Below, in pieces: positions 17,401-28,412 of a DNA stretch of 64,000 bases. A program made the translations under genes and the position numbers. Each line of letters starts with the position of its first letter. The first letter of the stretch is position 1. The notes below the pieces were generated by a model that worked only from the letters and a program-made list of their open reading frames with translations, was not told where the DNA came from and searched no databases. Source of the DNA: Cohnella sp. GbtcB17 (lineage in GTDB: Bacteria > Bacillota > Bacilli > Paenibacillales > Paenibacillaceae); contig NZ_JAGXJW010000011.1 in assembly GCF_019091135.1 (NCBI RefSeq), positions 5,791-69,790 on the forward strand. The letters are read 5' to 3'.

Positions 17401-18310
17401 AGTAGCGCTGGAAGGTAATTCTACTCGGCCTGTCGTTATAATCGCCGGTTTTGCCATGGCTCGGAAATCCGACCTTCATCAGCACGCCGCCGTCTTCATC
17501 CTGCATCTTCTTCAGCCAATCCAGCTCCCACTTCACCTCGTCGATGATGTCAGGGATGCCGTTGCCGGATTCAGGAATGTTGTAGTCGTCGGTAAAAATG
17601 TCCGGCTTCTGCTCGTACGCCGACAGCAGCTCGTTGATCGGCTGCGCTGTATAGGTAACGTACTTGTTATAGTCGCCGGCATCCATCCAGCCGCCCGACA
17701 GATCGCGCTCGGTGGCGGGATTGTCGCGGTCGAACACGCTGCGGGCCTGCGAATCCTGACCCGGACCGATGAGCGCCGCGTCGTCCGCGAACGCCGCACC
17801 GGCGTGCTGCGCCAGGTGAGGCGTACCGATCCGCTGGTAGTAATACGTCTTGATCGCCGCCTTCAGCACGTCCTTATAGACATCGGGCGAGATCGTAAAA
17901 TTATAGGACTTGAAGTGATTATCGACATCGTAAATGTAGTAGTCTCCGACTGCCGTCACCTGGGAAAAGTCGAACCACCAGCCGCGGTCGCCCGACTTCT
18001 CCTGCGTGATGCCGCCGTTCCATACCTTCGGCACGCCGCTGAACACGACTTCGTCGTCGGATACGCGGCGTACCTGCATCGTGCTGCCCGGCGTATACGA
18101 ATCGGCGGCATTAAAGCCGACCTGCGGATCGACGAGCACGGCTACCTTGTCTCCGTCCGGCTGGTAGCCGAACTGGTCGATCATGATGTACTTCTGCACG
18201 GTGACGCCGGGCAGCGCCTCCGCTGCGCTCGCTCCCGTCGCAGACCAACTGCCCGCGATCAGACACAAGCATAATAAAGCCGCCCAGATGCTGCGTTTAC
18301 TGCTTAACAT
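14408..18310 (-). CDS. Large secreted modular GH9 cellulase (endoglucanase)
   Basis: A secreted protein of 1300 residues. Signal peptide 1 to about 30 (ending GASAAEA); CelD_N Ig-like domain about 36-140; GH9 (alpha/alpha)6 catalytic domain about 145-620; Fn3 domains at about 632-712 and 720-798; a beta-sandwich module of unassigned family at 804-962; two near-identical Fn3 domains at about 971-1051 and 1061-1141; and a second copy of the unassigned module at 1147-1300. Catalytic residues are visible: the DAGDY motif at 210-214 and the likely acid E603 in ITENGIYY; HYFHGVNPFAFTYLT (about 512-526) matches the GH9 signature region. It hydrolyses beta-1,4-glucan outside the cell. Start ATG at 18310 has GGAGGA 6 nt upstream. 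The tail modules probably bind substrate or wall. Confidence 0.95.
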   Translation of the reverse strand: MLSSKRSIWAALLCLCLIAGSWSATGASAAEALPGVTVQKYIMIDQFGYQPDGDKVAVLVDPQVGFNAADSYTPGSTMQVRRVSDDEVVFSGVPKVWNGGITQEKSGDRGWWFDFSQVTAVGDYYIYDVDNHFKSYNFTISPDVYKDVLKAAIKTYYYQRIGTPHLAQHAGAAFADDAALIGPGQDSQARSVFDRDNPATERDLSGGWMDAGDYNKYVTYTAQPINELLSAYEQKPDIFTDDYNIPESGNGIPDIIDEVKWELDWLKKMQDEDGGVLMKVGFPSHGKTGDYNDRPSRITFQRYYLPKTSASTVVTALNFAHAAVTLRQFPELASYAADLRERAIKAWEWYQNNPKETNVDNGDVEAGDADMALDRQAQVATVASAYLFALTGDQLYHDYFKANYTTTWPMSDAYWGLYYGEQADGVMFYTTLPNADPAVKAHILERRDLHDFSQSFEDNDDLYRSFVPDFSYHWGSLQVRARSGASSYDFYQYDLNPEKRDNFYKKAQNVLHYFHGVNPFAFTYLTNMDAYGAENSIKQIYHSWFADKTQWDNAPPGFLPGGPSEQYTGSQSPPLNQPAQKTYKDWNAISNDDPAERSWEITENGIYYQAGYIKLLAKFVPEPALAAQAPQTPANLTATAAESTTAIQLNWSRSPGATSYDVELDGAVRENVQTLFITHDGLQPGTEHSYRVRAKNAIGASAWSPLLMGTTSVPPLPPETPTGLKAEPASAFVMNVSWNAADRTKKYELEVDGTVVNNAKQTAYKHKGLDPVSTHTYRVRAVNLGGTSAWSAPVTVTTPVAPPTNVIDLSHNGDNGYTFGQANDQVKRYQTFIADMYPVLTSVEVMLRKFGNASDATVALYATAADGKPTGNALSTAKIAANTVTEDFKALSAPLKYSGLQKGKKYAIVLGQTTPSSQNNIYEWLAGYNVSNDIEFGKFNGSAYVDESDIGDGWTKLYVAQSANPQPQPPAVPTDLTATAASSTSITLGWTAATGATGYQIEIDGSTTYVSTTGATYTHSGLAAGSTHKYRVRAVNAAGTSGWSALATATTSQNQPQPPAVPTGLTATATSSTSISLGWTAVTGATGYQIEIDGSPTYVSTTGATYTHSGLAAGSTHKYRVRAVNAAGTSGWTALVTATTPGQSSSSVIDISHNGTDGYTFGETSDQIKRYQTFAANANKKLTKVEVKVKKYNNPADLVVTLYATKDNKPTGSALATATVKASAIGEDFAVVSVPLSYGNLASGTTYAIVLGQSKNSDYANYEWSTSEVSAGLKYGKYSGGKWIDESGIGDGWLKVYVGQ
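14891..15424. repeat. 267-bp tandem duplication encoding two Fn3 domains
   Basis: Two adjacent 267-bp (89-codon) copies, at 14891-15157 and 15158-15424, differ at only a small number of positions and encode the third and fourth Fn3 domains of the GH9 enzyme. The in-frame length and high DNA identity point to a recent duplication. Confidence 0.85.
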
Positions 18311-18477
18311 CGAATCTCCTCCATTTTACGGTGAGGACGGTAGGCCAAGATCAAATGGCTCATCCTCGCAGCTTTTCAACCTGAAGTCATTCTAGCCGTA
18401 GGGGATGTCATGCGGACAGTTACGAGAGTCATCGTAACCGTCATGTGACAAGGGGTTGATCGACCTACAATCTCCAT

Positions 18478-18508
18478 AAAAAATACCGCCGGGCAACTCG
18501 CCAGGCGG
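18478..18508 (-). terminator. Terminator of the M20 amidohydrolase gene
   Basis: A short GC stem (CCGCC / GGCGG with inner CC/GG pairs) is preceded on the plus strand by six A, so leftward transcription ends in a T-run. It lies 51 bp after the stop codon at 18560. The rest of the gap up to 18310 shows nothing else recognisable. Confidence 0.6.
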
Positions 18509-18559
18509 CATGAATCTATAGACACTTTTCCGAGCTCGCTCAAAGCGCGGATTACGAAC

Positions 18560-19783
18560 CTACGCGAATCCCCGCTCCAAAAACGCAGCGGCCAACCGCG
18601 CGTGCAGCTTGGCTCCGAGCGCGATCGCGCGCTCGTCCAGATCGAACGACGGGTGGTGGAGCGGATGGACGATGCCCCGCGCCTCGTCGCGCACGCCGAC
18701 GAGCAGCATCGCGCCGGGCGCCTTGTCGAGATAGTAGGCGAAGTCTTCGCCGGCAAGGCTCGGCTGGTCGAGTACGCGAACGTGCTCCGCGCCGAACACG
18801 TCCGCGCCCGTGCGCTCCGCCAGCTTGACCGCGGCGGCATCGTTGATCAGCGCCTTGCCCATGCGAAAGCTTGGCTCTACCGTTCCGCCGAAGCGGTCGG
18901 CGCAGGCCGCGGCGCAGCGCTCGAGCACGGACCGAATCCGCTGCACCGTGGCGTCGCCAAAGGCGCGGTACGTGCCGAGCACCTCCGCCGTGTCGGCGAT
19001 AACGTTGCCCGCGGTGCCCGCATGGAGCTTGCCGAAGGCGAAGGACACCGGCTCGAGCGGGTCGGACGCGACCGCGACGGCGCTGTTCGCTTCGACGGCG
19101 AAGTGTGCGGCCATGAGCAGCGCGTCGGCCGCCAGATGCGGAGCGCCGTGATGGCCGGATCTACCGCGGAACGTGAAGCGGAAATGCGTGGAAGCCGCCA
19201 TCGCTTCCCTCCGGTGAACGGCTAACCCGCCGGTATCCAGCCCCGGCCACACATGAAGCGCGAAAGCTGCGTCGATCCCATCCGCCGCCCCGCTCTCGAC
19301 CAGATCGCGCCCGCCGCTGCGCAGTTCTCCGTCGACCGGACTCGGCGCGGCACCCTCTTCGGCGGGCTGGAAGACGAACCGAACCGTCCCCGCCAACCGT
19401 TCGCGCTGGCGGCTGAGGCCGTACGCGGCGGCCAGCAGCATCGCCGTATGCGCGGCGTGTCCGCAGGCGTGCATCGCGCCTTCGATCTCGGAACCGTAGT
19501 CGCGACCCTCGGTCTCCCGGATCGGGGGCGCGTCCATGTCCGCTCGCAGCAGTATCGTTCGTCCCGGCCTGCCGCCGCGCAGCGTGCCCACGACGCCTTT
19601 GCCGAAGTGGTCGCCGACGCCCTCCCGCACCTCCAGCCCGTACTCGCGCAGCAACTGTGCGACGCGCGCGGCCGTTCTGCCGACGTCGAACAGCAGCTCG
19701 GGCAAACGGTGAAACTCCCTTCGAAGCGCGATCCACTCCGTCTCCCGCTCCTCGATCGCGCGACATACGGCATCGATGTTCAA
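18560..19783 (-). CDS. M20D-family amidohydrolase (N-acyl amino acid hydrolase type)
   Basis: A cytoplasmic metallo-amidohydrolase, 407 residues with a TTG start at 19783 that has GGGAGG 7 nt upstream. An in-frame ATG at 19882 would add 33 weakly conserved residues. Metal-site motifs are MHACGHAAH (C107, H109), VFQPAEEG (E142/E143), ALHVWPGLDTG and, near the end, HHPSFDLDE. GRSGHHGAPH marks the dimerisation subdomain. In most family members CGH is followed by Asp (CGHD); here it is Ala110. The other ligands are present, so activity may be retained or altered. Relatives remove acyl groups from amino acids, including auxin conjugates and hippurate. Not in an operon. Confidence 0.9.
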   Translation of the reverse strand: MNIDAVCRAIEERETEWIALRREFHRLPELLFDVGRTAARVAQLLREYGLEVREGVGDHFGKGVVGTLRGGRPGRTILLRADMDAPPIRETEGRDYGSEIEGAMHACGHAAHTAMLLAAAYGLSRQRERLAGTVRFVFQPAEEGAAPSPVDGELRSGGRDLVESGAADGIDAAFALHVWPGLDTGGLAVHRREAMAASTHFRFTFRGRSGHHGAPHLAADALLMAAHFAVEANSAVAVASDPLEPVSFAFGKLHAGTAGNVIADTAEVLGTYRAFGDATVQRIRSVLERCAAACADRFGGTVEPSFRMGKALINDAAAVKLAERTGADVFGAEHVRVLDQPSLAGEDFAYYLDKAPGAMLLVGVRDEARGIVHPLHHPSFDLDERAIALGAKLHARLAAAFLERGFA

Positions 19784-20012
19784 ATCCGATCCTCCCGCGA
19801 CGGCGTGCAGAACTCCATCCCAGCCAGTCGCTTCGGGACTGCGTGACGCTGACGCAGACGCCAGTTTCTCCGACAATACCATTTTTCCCACCCGCTTACT
19901 ATGAATTATATGGTCACGACTGTACCACCCAGCCGTCCATACGTCAATCAGCGGGCTTATCGGAATTTTCTATCGGACCGCGTCTCCTTTCTATCGAGGC
20001 TTCGATGACCCC

Positions 20013-20975
20013 TTAGGCTTCCGTTCGCAGCACAATCTTGCCGCGAGCCCTCCTGCTCTCGCTCAGCGCGTGCGCCCTAACCGCTTCCAAGAGTCGCATC
20101 TCGGCGCCGATCTCGACATGCAAATCGCCTGCGGAGAGCAGCTCCCCGATCCATTCAAGTCGGGCCGCTTCAAACGGCGCCATCAGCAGCTTCTGCACGC
20201 GGACGCCGATCGTCTCCGCCAGCGCCTGCGAGTATTGCCCCCACCCGACAGGAACCAGCGTGCCGCCTTGGCGAACGGAACGGACAAGCGCGTCTGTCCA
20301 CTCGCCGCCGACCGTATCGATGACGGCGTCTGCCGCCCCTTCGAGCTCGACCCAATCGTCCGTCGTGTAGTCGAAGACTTCGTCGGCGCCCAGCGACTGG
20401 GCAAACGTACGATTGCGGCCGGACGTTACGGCGATGACGCGCGCGCCCTCAAGCTTCGCGAACTGCACGGCGTAGTGGCCGACGCCGCCCGACACGCCGT
20501 TGATCAGCGCAGTCTGTCCGGGAGTCAGAATCGACTGCTCATGCACGGCGGTCCATGCGGTAAAAGCAGACATCGGAACGCCTGCCGCATGGACGTAGTC
20601 CAGCGCCGCCGGTAGCGGCGCGAGCCGAGACTCGGGTACCGCCGCATACTCCGCGTAAGCCCCCGCCGTCGCCGTCATCCCGAAGACGCGATCTCCGGCG
20701 AGGTATCGCTCAGCCCCCGGGCCCGTCTCCTCGACGACGCCAGCCAGATCGTAACCCGGCGTGAACGGGAGCGTGAGCGACAGGCCGAACTTCTCCGCCG
20801 CCCAGCCCGAGCGCATCTGCCAGTCCCCGGGGTTGACTCCCGCCGCGCGCACGCGTATGAGCACTTCGCCGGGCCCTGCGGCCGGACGAGGTACCCGCTC
20901 GAAGCAAAGCGCTTCGGGCGGGCCGTATTCATGAATGCGCACGGCGTTCATCATTGCCGTCCTGCATTCGTCCAT
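20013..20975 (-). CDS. NADP-dependent quinone oxidoreductase-like MDR protein
   Basis: A zinc-independent medium-chain dehydrogenase/reductase of 320 residues, in the zeta-crystallin/quinone oxidoreductase class. N-terminal GroES-like part: VRIHEYGPPEALCFERVPRPAAGPGEVLIRV and GVNPGDWQMRSG. Central Rossmann motif: TALINGVSGGVGHYAVQFAKLEGARVIAVTS. The catalytic zinc ligands of alcohol dehydrogenases are absent. Start: the ATG of MDECR at 20975 with AGAGGG 7 nt upstream; the open frame continues upstream for 228 codons in the same phase but runs antisense through the divergent TetR gene. The TetR regulator across a 150-bp divergent gap probably represses it. Confidence 0.9.
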   Translation of the reverse strand: MDECRTAMMNAVRIHEYGPPEALCFERVPRPAAGPGEVLIRVRAAGVNPGDWQMRSGWAAEKFGLSLTLPFTPGYDLAGVVEETGPGAERYLAGDRVFGMTATAGAYAEYAAVPESRLAPLPAALDYVHAAGVPMSAFTAWTAVHEQSILTPGQTALINGVSGGVGHYAVQFAKLEGARVIAVTSGRNRTFAQSLGADEVFDYTTDDWVELEGAADAVIDTVGGEWTDALVRSVRQGGTLVPVGWGQYSQALAETIGVRVQKLLMAPFEAARLEWIGELLSAGDLHVEIGAEMRLLEAVRAHALSESRRARGKIVLRTEA

Positions 20976-20998
20976 CTCGTTTCCCTCTTTCCGCTCCA

Positions 20999-21053
20999 TT
21001 GTGCGCCAACTGCGCGCTCGCTTATAATGTAGCGTGCCGAACGCATCGCGTTC
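20999..21053 (+). promoter_or_regulatory. Putative tetR promoter with palindromic operator
   Basis: TTGTGC (20999-21004) and TATAAT (21023-21028), 18 bp apart, resemble a sigma-A promoter directed at the TetR gene. The 15-bp palindrome GAACGCATCGCGTTC (21039-21053) lies just downstream of the -10 box, a good place for autorepression and for control of the divergent oxidoreductase. Motif-based only. Confidence 0.5.
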
Positions 21054-21125
21054 AATCGACAATGACGGCGATTCGGCCATTAAAGGACACAACCCCGATA
21101 TTGTCGGGAAACGGAGGTCGCGGAT

Positions 21126-21749
21126 ATGAGCGTTGATGGGGGTGCAGTCACGAGTACGGCCGAAGGTCAACGGGATCGGCGAGCCAGAAGAACGGTCAGA
21201 CTGCTGAAGCAGTCGTTCCGCGAATTGGTCGAGGAAAAGGGATTCGATGCCGTGACGGTGCGGGATATCGCCGAGCGGGCGGACGTGAACCGAGGTACTT
21301 TTTACGCGCACTTCCCGGACAAATACAGTCTGCTCGATCTGGTCATCCGCGAAAAGCTGCAGGCGATGCTCGGCGCCCGGCTCGGGCCGGACGCAGGCTG
21401 GCGCCGCCGCGATCTGCGGCTTGCAATTGTGGCCGTGCTCGCCCACTTCCAGGATGTATACGGCGGCTGCCGGCGGCGCGAGTCGCTGCACCCGATGTTC
21501 GAACAGGCGGTCCAGCAGGAGCTGGCCGCCTTGTTCAGAAGATGGCTCTCCACCGTGCCCGCCCCTCCCGAAGCTTGGCCTGTCCCTGCCGCCACCGTCG
21601 CGTCCGCGATCAGCTGGGCGATCTTCGGAGCGGCCAACGAATGGGCCCGCGAAAAACAAGCCGTGTCTGCCGAAGACATGTCCGATCGCTTGCTCGCCGT
21701 CGTCCTCGGCGGCGCCGCGACGCTGACGCCCGGCGGGCTGCCGGATTGA
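21126..21749 (+). CDS. TetR/AcrR family transcriptional regulator
   Basis: A repressor-type regulator of 207 residues. The N-terminal helix-turn-helix spans about 20-65 (VRDIAERADVNRGTFYAHFPDKYSL), the usual TetR pattern. The C-terminal ligand domain is all-helical and variable (WAIFGAANEWAREKQ). ATG at 21126 has GGAGG 8 nt upstream. Divergent from the quinone oxidoreductase-like gene, its likely target. The inducer is unknown. It converges with the lipoprotein gene at 21775, with only 25 bp between the two ends. Confidence 0.93.
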   Translation: MSVDGGAVTSTAEGQRDRRARRTVRLLKQSFRELVEEKGFDAVTVRDIAERADVNRGTFYAHFPDKYSLLDLVIREKLQAMLGARLGPDAGWRRRDLRLAIVAVLAHFQDVYGGCRRRESLHPMFEQAVQQELAALFRRWLSTVPAPPEAWPVPAATVASAISWAIFGAANEWAREKQAVSAEDMSDRLLAVVLGGAATLTPGGLPD

Positions 21750-21774
21750 TCGCGATCGGCAGCCCTATGCGTCT

Positions 21775-22653
21775 CTACTCGACGTCGGGATAAACGGTTG
21801 TTCCACCCTCGTCGGTTTGGATTTTAAGGCTGTAATCCTTTCCGGAAGCGAGCGCGTCCGGCAGCTTGCCCTCCACTTTCCACTCACCGTCGCGCACGTC
21901 GGATTTTCCGGTCCATAGGACGGCGTCGCCCTTCGACAGCGTCACGGTCGCCGATTGCGAACGGCTGCCATGCCCGCTCACCGCAAAAGCCGTCCCTGGC
22001 TTCAACTTTTCCGGATACTCGTATTTCTGAACTGGCGGCATCCAAACCTTGTAATCCTCATCTATAAATCGATAAAGCTGAGAGGATTCCGCAAATACGG
22101 TTTCGACCCTGCTTGATTCGGATGCATGATCCTCTATGACCACGCGGTCAAACGCATCTTCACAGCGTAAATTCACGTTGCCCATCTCAAACTTTGTTGT
22201 CGTGCAGCGCCAAGCCGGCCGTACGACGATCAGTCGTCCGTCCTGAAGTTCTACGTTAACCGCCATGCTGTGGTCTTTGATCGGGCTGGCGAGCCCTGCC
22301 CCTTCGATCGGCCGCGCCGCTTCGATCCAGCCGATCAGCTGCGAGATGCGCTCTTCGTCGCGATCCGGGTACAGCGTCGCAGCCAAATCGGACCGGAGGG
22401 GCCATGTCATATAGACCCACTTGACGTCCGAAGCTTCGGCTCGCTCGTTCAGCGAACGGGACGCCAACTGCGGCTTCGGTTCGGCCGAAGGCCCTACGCT
22501 TACGCTCGGCACAGGCGCGTACGACTGCGCGGCCGGACGCTCTCCTCCCGTCGCACCCGACTGGCAAGCCGCCAATAACAACGAAAGCAGCATTGCCGCA
22601 GCCAACCAACGAGTACCGCTTCCCCTTCTTCTATTCTCGTATTCCCGCCTCAT
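21775..22653 (-). CDS. Predicted lipoprotein of unknown function
   Basis: A 292-residue protein I do not recognise. It begins with basic residues, a hydrophobic run and the lipobox LLAAC (Cys near residue 30), so it should be a membrane-anchored surface lipoprotein. A Ser/Pro linker follows, then a globular part (WVYMTWPLRSDLAATLYPDRDEERI, IKDHSMAVNVELQDGRLIVVRPAW). The last 90 residues (TAFAVSGHGSRSQSATVTLSKGDAVLWTGKSDVRDGEWKV) look like an Ig-like beta-domain. Start ATG at 22653 has GAGGAG about 10 nt upstream. It is transcribed in the same direction as, and 72 bp downstream of, the AraC regulator gene; a functional link is not evident. Confidence 0.75.
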   Translation of the reverse strand: MRREYENRRRGSGTRWLAAAMLLSLLLAACQSGATGGERPAAQSYAPVPSVSVGPSAEPKPQLASRSLNERAEASDVKWVYMTWPLRSDLAATLYPDRDEERISQLIGWIEAARPIEGAGLASPIKDHSMAVNVELQDGRLIVVRPAWRCTTTKFEMGNVNLRCEDAFDRVVIEDHASESSRVETVFAESSQLYRFIDEDYKVWMPPVQKYEYPEKLKPGTAFAVSGHGSRSQSATVTLSKGDAVLWTGKSDVRDGEWKVEGKLPDALASGKDYSLKIQTDEGGTTVYPDVE

Positions 22654-22725
22654 CGCTTCATCGCTCCTCTATCGATTAAACGACGCGCAGCGCTTCAAAG
22701 TTGCCTCAACTTAAGACAGACAAGT

Positions 22726-23550
22726 TCACTGGTTCCCCGGCATCCCGTACAACCGCCTGAACTGCTCCGGGCTGAGCCCCGTCGTCTTCTTGAACACGGC
22801 TCCGAAGTAGCTGGCGTTGTCGAAGCCGACGTCTCGCGCGACCTCGTGCATCCGCCGGCCCGGCGCGCCGAACATAAGCTGCTTCGCCCGCCCGACGCGC
22901 TGAAGATTGACGTACTGCAGCGGCCGCATCTGGACCGTCTTCTGGAACAGCCGGCACAAATACTGCGGCGACACCCCCGCCGCCTCCGCCAGTTCGCCGA
23001 GCGAGAACGGCCGGTGCAGATTGTCCTCGATGTATGCGACGATCGGCTTCATCCGGTTCATGTCCTGCTCCCGGTTGCCTGCCGTCTGCATGCGCCCGAG
23101 TTCGAGCAGCAGCGCGTACATGCCGTGCGATCGCTCCAGATTCGCCTCGTACGAGAGCGAGTCGCCCTCCAGCATCGCCGCAAACGGGCCCAGCAGCCCG
23201 CCCTCCGCCAGCCTGGCCCCTCCGGAAGCGCGCCAGCCGGCGTACCGTAGCAGCGCGCCAGCCTCCCTGCCGTTGAACGCCACCCACGCCATCTCCCACG
23301 GCTTCGAGACGGGGCGGTACGAATGCCTGACGCCAGGATACAGCACGAACGCTTCGCCGGGCCCGACGCGGACGGTCCGTCCCTCGACGATATATTCGCC
23401 GGCTCCCTGAATCGTCTGATGCAGCTGATAGTCGGGAAAGCCCTCCTCGCGTTCGGTCTCCGGCTGGTGCTCCCAATAGCCGATCGATGTCACGTATACC
23501 GGCAGCAGCGATGTCCGGTCCGTGCGGCTGAACAGCATCTTGCTTTTCAT
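22726..23550 (-). CDS. AraC family regulator, likely activator of the beta-galactosidase gene
   Basis: A 274-residue AraC/XylS regulator. The N-terminal cupin ligand domain is about 1-150 (LHQTIQGAGEYIVEGRTVRVGPGEAFVLYPGVRHSY). Two helix-turn-helix units span about 170-265 (FSLGELAEAAGVSPQYLCRLFQKTV, VARDVGFDNASYFGAVFKKTTGLSPEQFRR). No clear ribosome binding site precedes ATG 23550; Met5 is an alternative start. It is divergent from the LacZ-type gene across 119 bp and probably activates it in response to a sugar. Confidence 0.93.
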   Translation of the reverse strand: MKSKMLFSRTDRTSLLPVYVTSIGYWEHQPETEREEGFPDYQLHQTIQGAGEYIVEGRTVRVGPGEAFVLYPGVRHSYRPVSKPWEMAWVAFNGREAGALLRYAGWRASGGARLAEGGLLGPFAAMLEGDSLSYEANLERSHGMYALLLELGRMQTAGNREQDMNRMKPIVAYIEDNLHRPFSLGELAEAAGVSPQYLCRLFQKTVQMRPLQYVNLQRVGRAKQLMFGAPGRRMHEVARDVGFDNASYFGAVFKKTTGLSPEQFRRLYGMPGNQ

Positions 23551-23622
23551 CTGACATTGTCCGTTTCATATTTTTATAGTTGCGAATAAAATCCTTTTAT
23601 ATAACCACTCTACCATACGAAC

Positions 23623-23628
23623 TATAAT
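23623..23628 (+). promoter_or_regulatory. -10 element of the beta-galactosidase gene
   Basis: TATAAT occurs 41 bp before the GTG start codon. No good -35 box lies at the right distance, which fits a promoter that depends on the divergent AraC activator. Confidence 0.45.
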
Positions 23629-23654
23629 GTGAATATATTAACGACACCTATTGA

Positions 23655-26828
<3,174 letters not shown>

Positions 26829-26847
26829 TCGACCGCTCCAACGCTTT

Positions 26848-26897
26848 GCAAACAAGGCTCGGCTACGCGTGCATGCGCGTTGCCGGGCCTTGTTTGC
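26848..26897 (+). terminator. Terminator-like hairpin after lacZ
   Basis: A 10-bp stem, GCAAACAAGG / CCTTGTTTGC, extended by further G-C pairs, closes a loop of about 18 nt 20 bp after the lacZ stop codon. The following T-tract is weak. Confidence 0.55.
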
Positions 26898-26972
26898 GCT
26901 TGAGACAGCCAGCGCCCGCCAGCCTCGTTCCTACTCGCCATCCACGCCGACGTCCCCCTGACCGCTAGCTAA

Positions 26973-27155
26973 TTAGTTGTCAAAAGGCATTTATTTCATC
27001 CAAATGCCGACTAAAAACAAGAATAATGATCAAAAGGCAGTTAATTACGCCCCCGCCGCTAAAATCGCACCCAACCGACTCCATTAACTGCCTTTTGACA
27101 ACTATCGCTCCCCCAATTCGTCCGCAAACGAAATTAGCTGCCTTTTAACAACTAA
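26973..27155. repeat. Four copies (two forward, two inverted) of a CAAAAGGCAG repeat
   Basis: The motif TTGTCAAAAGGCAGTTAA occurs forward at 26973-26993 (GGCATTTA variant) and 27025-27047, and inverted at 27083-27104 and 27133-27155 (CTGCCTTTTGACAACTA). The four units converge on the centre, so one long foldback could form. It lies between the convergent lacZ and siderophore-binding-protein genes; the rest of this 451-bp gap holds the terminator hairpin and the 17-bp repeats. Confidence 0.8.
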
Positions 27156-27228
27156 CGCTCCGCGCCACGGCCCCGCGCCACGAAAATAGGCACCGTCAGG
27201 ACGCTCCTCCTGCGATGCCTCTTCCGTT

Positions 27229-27296
27229 TTACTTGCCGTACACGTTTACTTGCGATACACGATTACCTGCCATACTTGCTTACTTGCCGTACACTT
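27229..27296. repeat. 17-bp tandem repeat, four copies, at the 3' end of a gene
   Basis: Copies start at 27229, 27246, 27263 and 27280, exactly 17 bp apart, with consensus TTACTTGCCGTACACGT. The copy at 27280 is the coding one: it contains the TAA stop and the last codons (VYGK) of the siderophore-binding protein. The other three lie beyond the stop, so the gene end has been multiplied downstream. Confidence 0.85.
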
Positions 27297-28383
27297 CCTG
27301 TCCCAGCTTCTCCGCGGCCGCCATGATCTGGTCCCCGTAGCCCCAGAACGCGTTAAAGTCGATCACGTAGATTCGCTTGTTCTTGATCGCCGGAATGTCC
27401 TGCAGCGCAGGGTTGGCATACGCCGCTTTGAGCGTGGACTCAGGGTCCTGCGCGCCGGTGTAATAGGACAGCAGCAGTACGTCCGGCTTCTCGGCGACCA
27501 GCTGCTCAATGCTGACCTCGTAGCCGTCGACGCCGCTGAAGGCGTTGTTCAGCTTGATCAGGGACAGCGTGTCGTGCTGGAACGAGTCGTGCGAGCCGCT
27601 ATCCACACTAAGCGTACCGTCGCCGGTATCGTTGACGATGGCGAACTTCTGCGCGGTCTCGCCTTCGTACTTGGCCTTTAGCGCTTCCGCCCGCTCCTTC
27701 AGCTTGGCGATATGTGCCGCGGCTTTGTCTTGTACGTCGAAAATCTGGCCGATCTCTTCGATATCGCGGTACAGGCTGGCAAGCGTCGCGCCCTGCAGAC
27801 TGGCATTGTTCACGTATGTATGGATGCCCAATTCGTTCAGGCTGTCCACCGAGCCGTTGCCCCAGTCCGCGTCCGCGAAGAGCCCCGCGCGTCCGATGAC
27901 GAGATCCGGATTCGTGCCGACGACCGGCTCCTTGCTGACGTAACCTTGTGCGAGCACCGGTACCTTCTTGAATGCCTCCGCCGACACTTCGGGATCGGCT
28001 GCGCCGTTCAGCGCGGCCACGCCCACCAGCTTGTCCCCGAGACCCAGCTTGATGAGCAGCTCGGCGACCGGCTGCGTATTGGCGACCACGCGCTCCGGCG
28101 CCTTGTCGAAGGTCTGCTGCTTCGGCTTTTGGCCCTCTCCCTCGCTCGACAGCGTGTAGTTTTCGATGATGAGCGGGTAGACGGTTTTCCCGTCATCTGC
28201 GGGAGAGCCTTGCGGACTCGACGGTGCGGATGCGGACGGCGAAGCTTTGGAGGAAGCCGGAGCCGGTGAAGAGGAAGCCGCGCCCTCGTCATTGTTTTTG
28301 TTCCCGCAGCCTGCCGCCAGCAGCATCAATGCCGTGATAAGAACGAGCGCGAGGATGAAAATTGGTTGTCGTGGCTTGCGCAT
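27280..28383 (-). CDS. Ferric siderophore-binding lipoprotein (FecB/FhuD-like)
   Basis: A periplasmic-binding-protein-like lipoprotein of about 367 residues for iron(III) complexes. Signal peptide with lipobox LLAAGC, then a Ser/Pro/Ala linker. Mature family pattern: APERVVANTQPVAELLIKLGLGDKLVGVAAL, KEPVVGTNPDLVIGRAGLF, LGIHTYVNNAS and PDVLLLSYYTGAQDPESTLKAAYANPALQDIPAIKNKRIYVID. The start is the ATG of MRKPRQ at 28383 with AAGGGG 7 nt upstream; the longer open frame begins inside the promoter. It is divergent from the matching permease and ATPase, and a near-perfect Fur box lies 30 bp before its start, so it should be induced by iron limitation. Confidence 0.93.
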   Translation of the reverse strand: MRKPRQPIFILALVLITALMLLAAGCGNKNNDEGAASSSPAPASSKASPSASAPSSPQGSPADDGKTVYPLIIENYTLSSEGEGQKPKQQTFDKAPERVVANTQPVAELLIKLGLGDKLVGVAALNGAADPEVSAEAFKKVPVLAQGYVSKEPVVGTNPDLVIGRAGLFADADWGNGSVDSLNELGIHTYVNNASLQGATLASLYRDIEEIGQIFDVQDKAAAHIAKLKERAEALKAKYEGETAQKFAIVNDTGDGTLSVDSGSHDSFQHDTLSLIKLNNAFSGVDGYEVSIEQLVAEKPDVLLLSYYTGAQDPESTLKAAYANPALQDIPAIKNKRIYVIDFNAFWGYGDQIMAAAEKLGQEVYGK

Positions 28384-28412
28384 AATGAACCCCTTTTCTG
28401 TGCGTTTCGATT

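Noticed and set aside
14552-18274. A 1240-codon open frame on the plus strand opposite the GH9 gene
   Set aside because: It is the antisense image of a GC-rich gene: Arg/Val/Asp-rich composition, no ribosome binding site, no domain, while the minus strand encodes an excellent GH9 enzyme.
20976-21659. An N-terminal extension of the quinone oxidoreductase frame
   Set aside because: It lies antisense to the TetR gene; the ATG at 20975 has a good ribosome binding site and family-like start.
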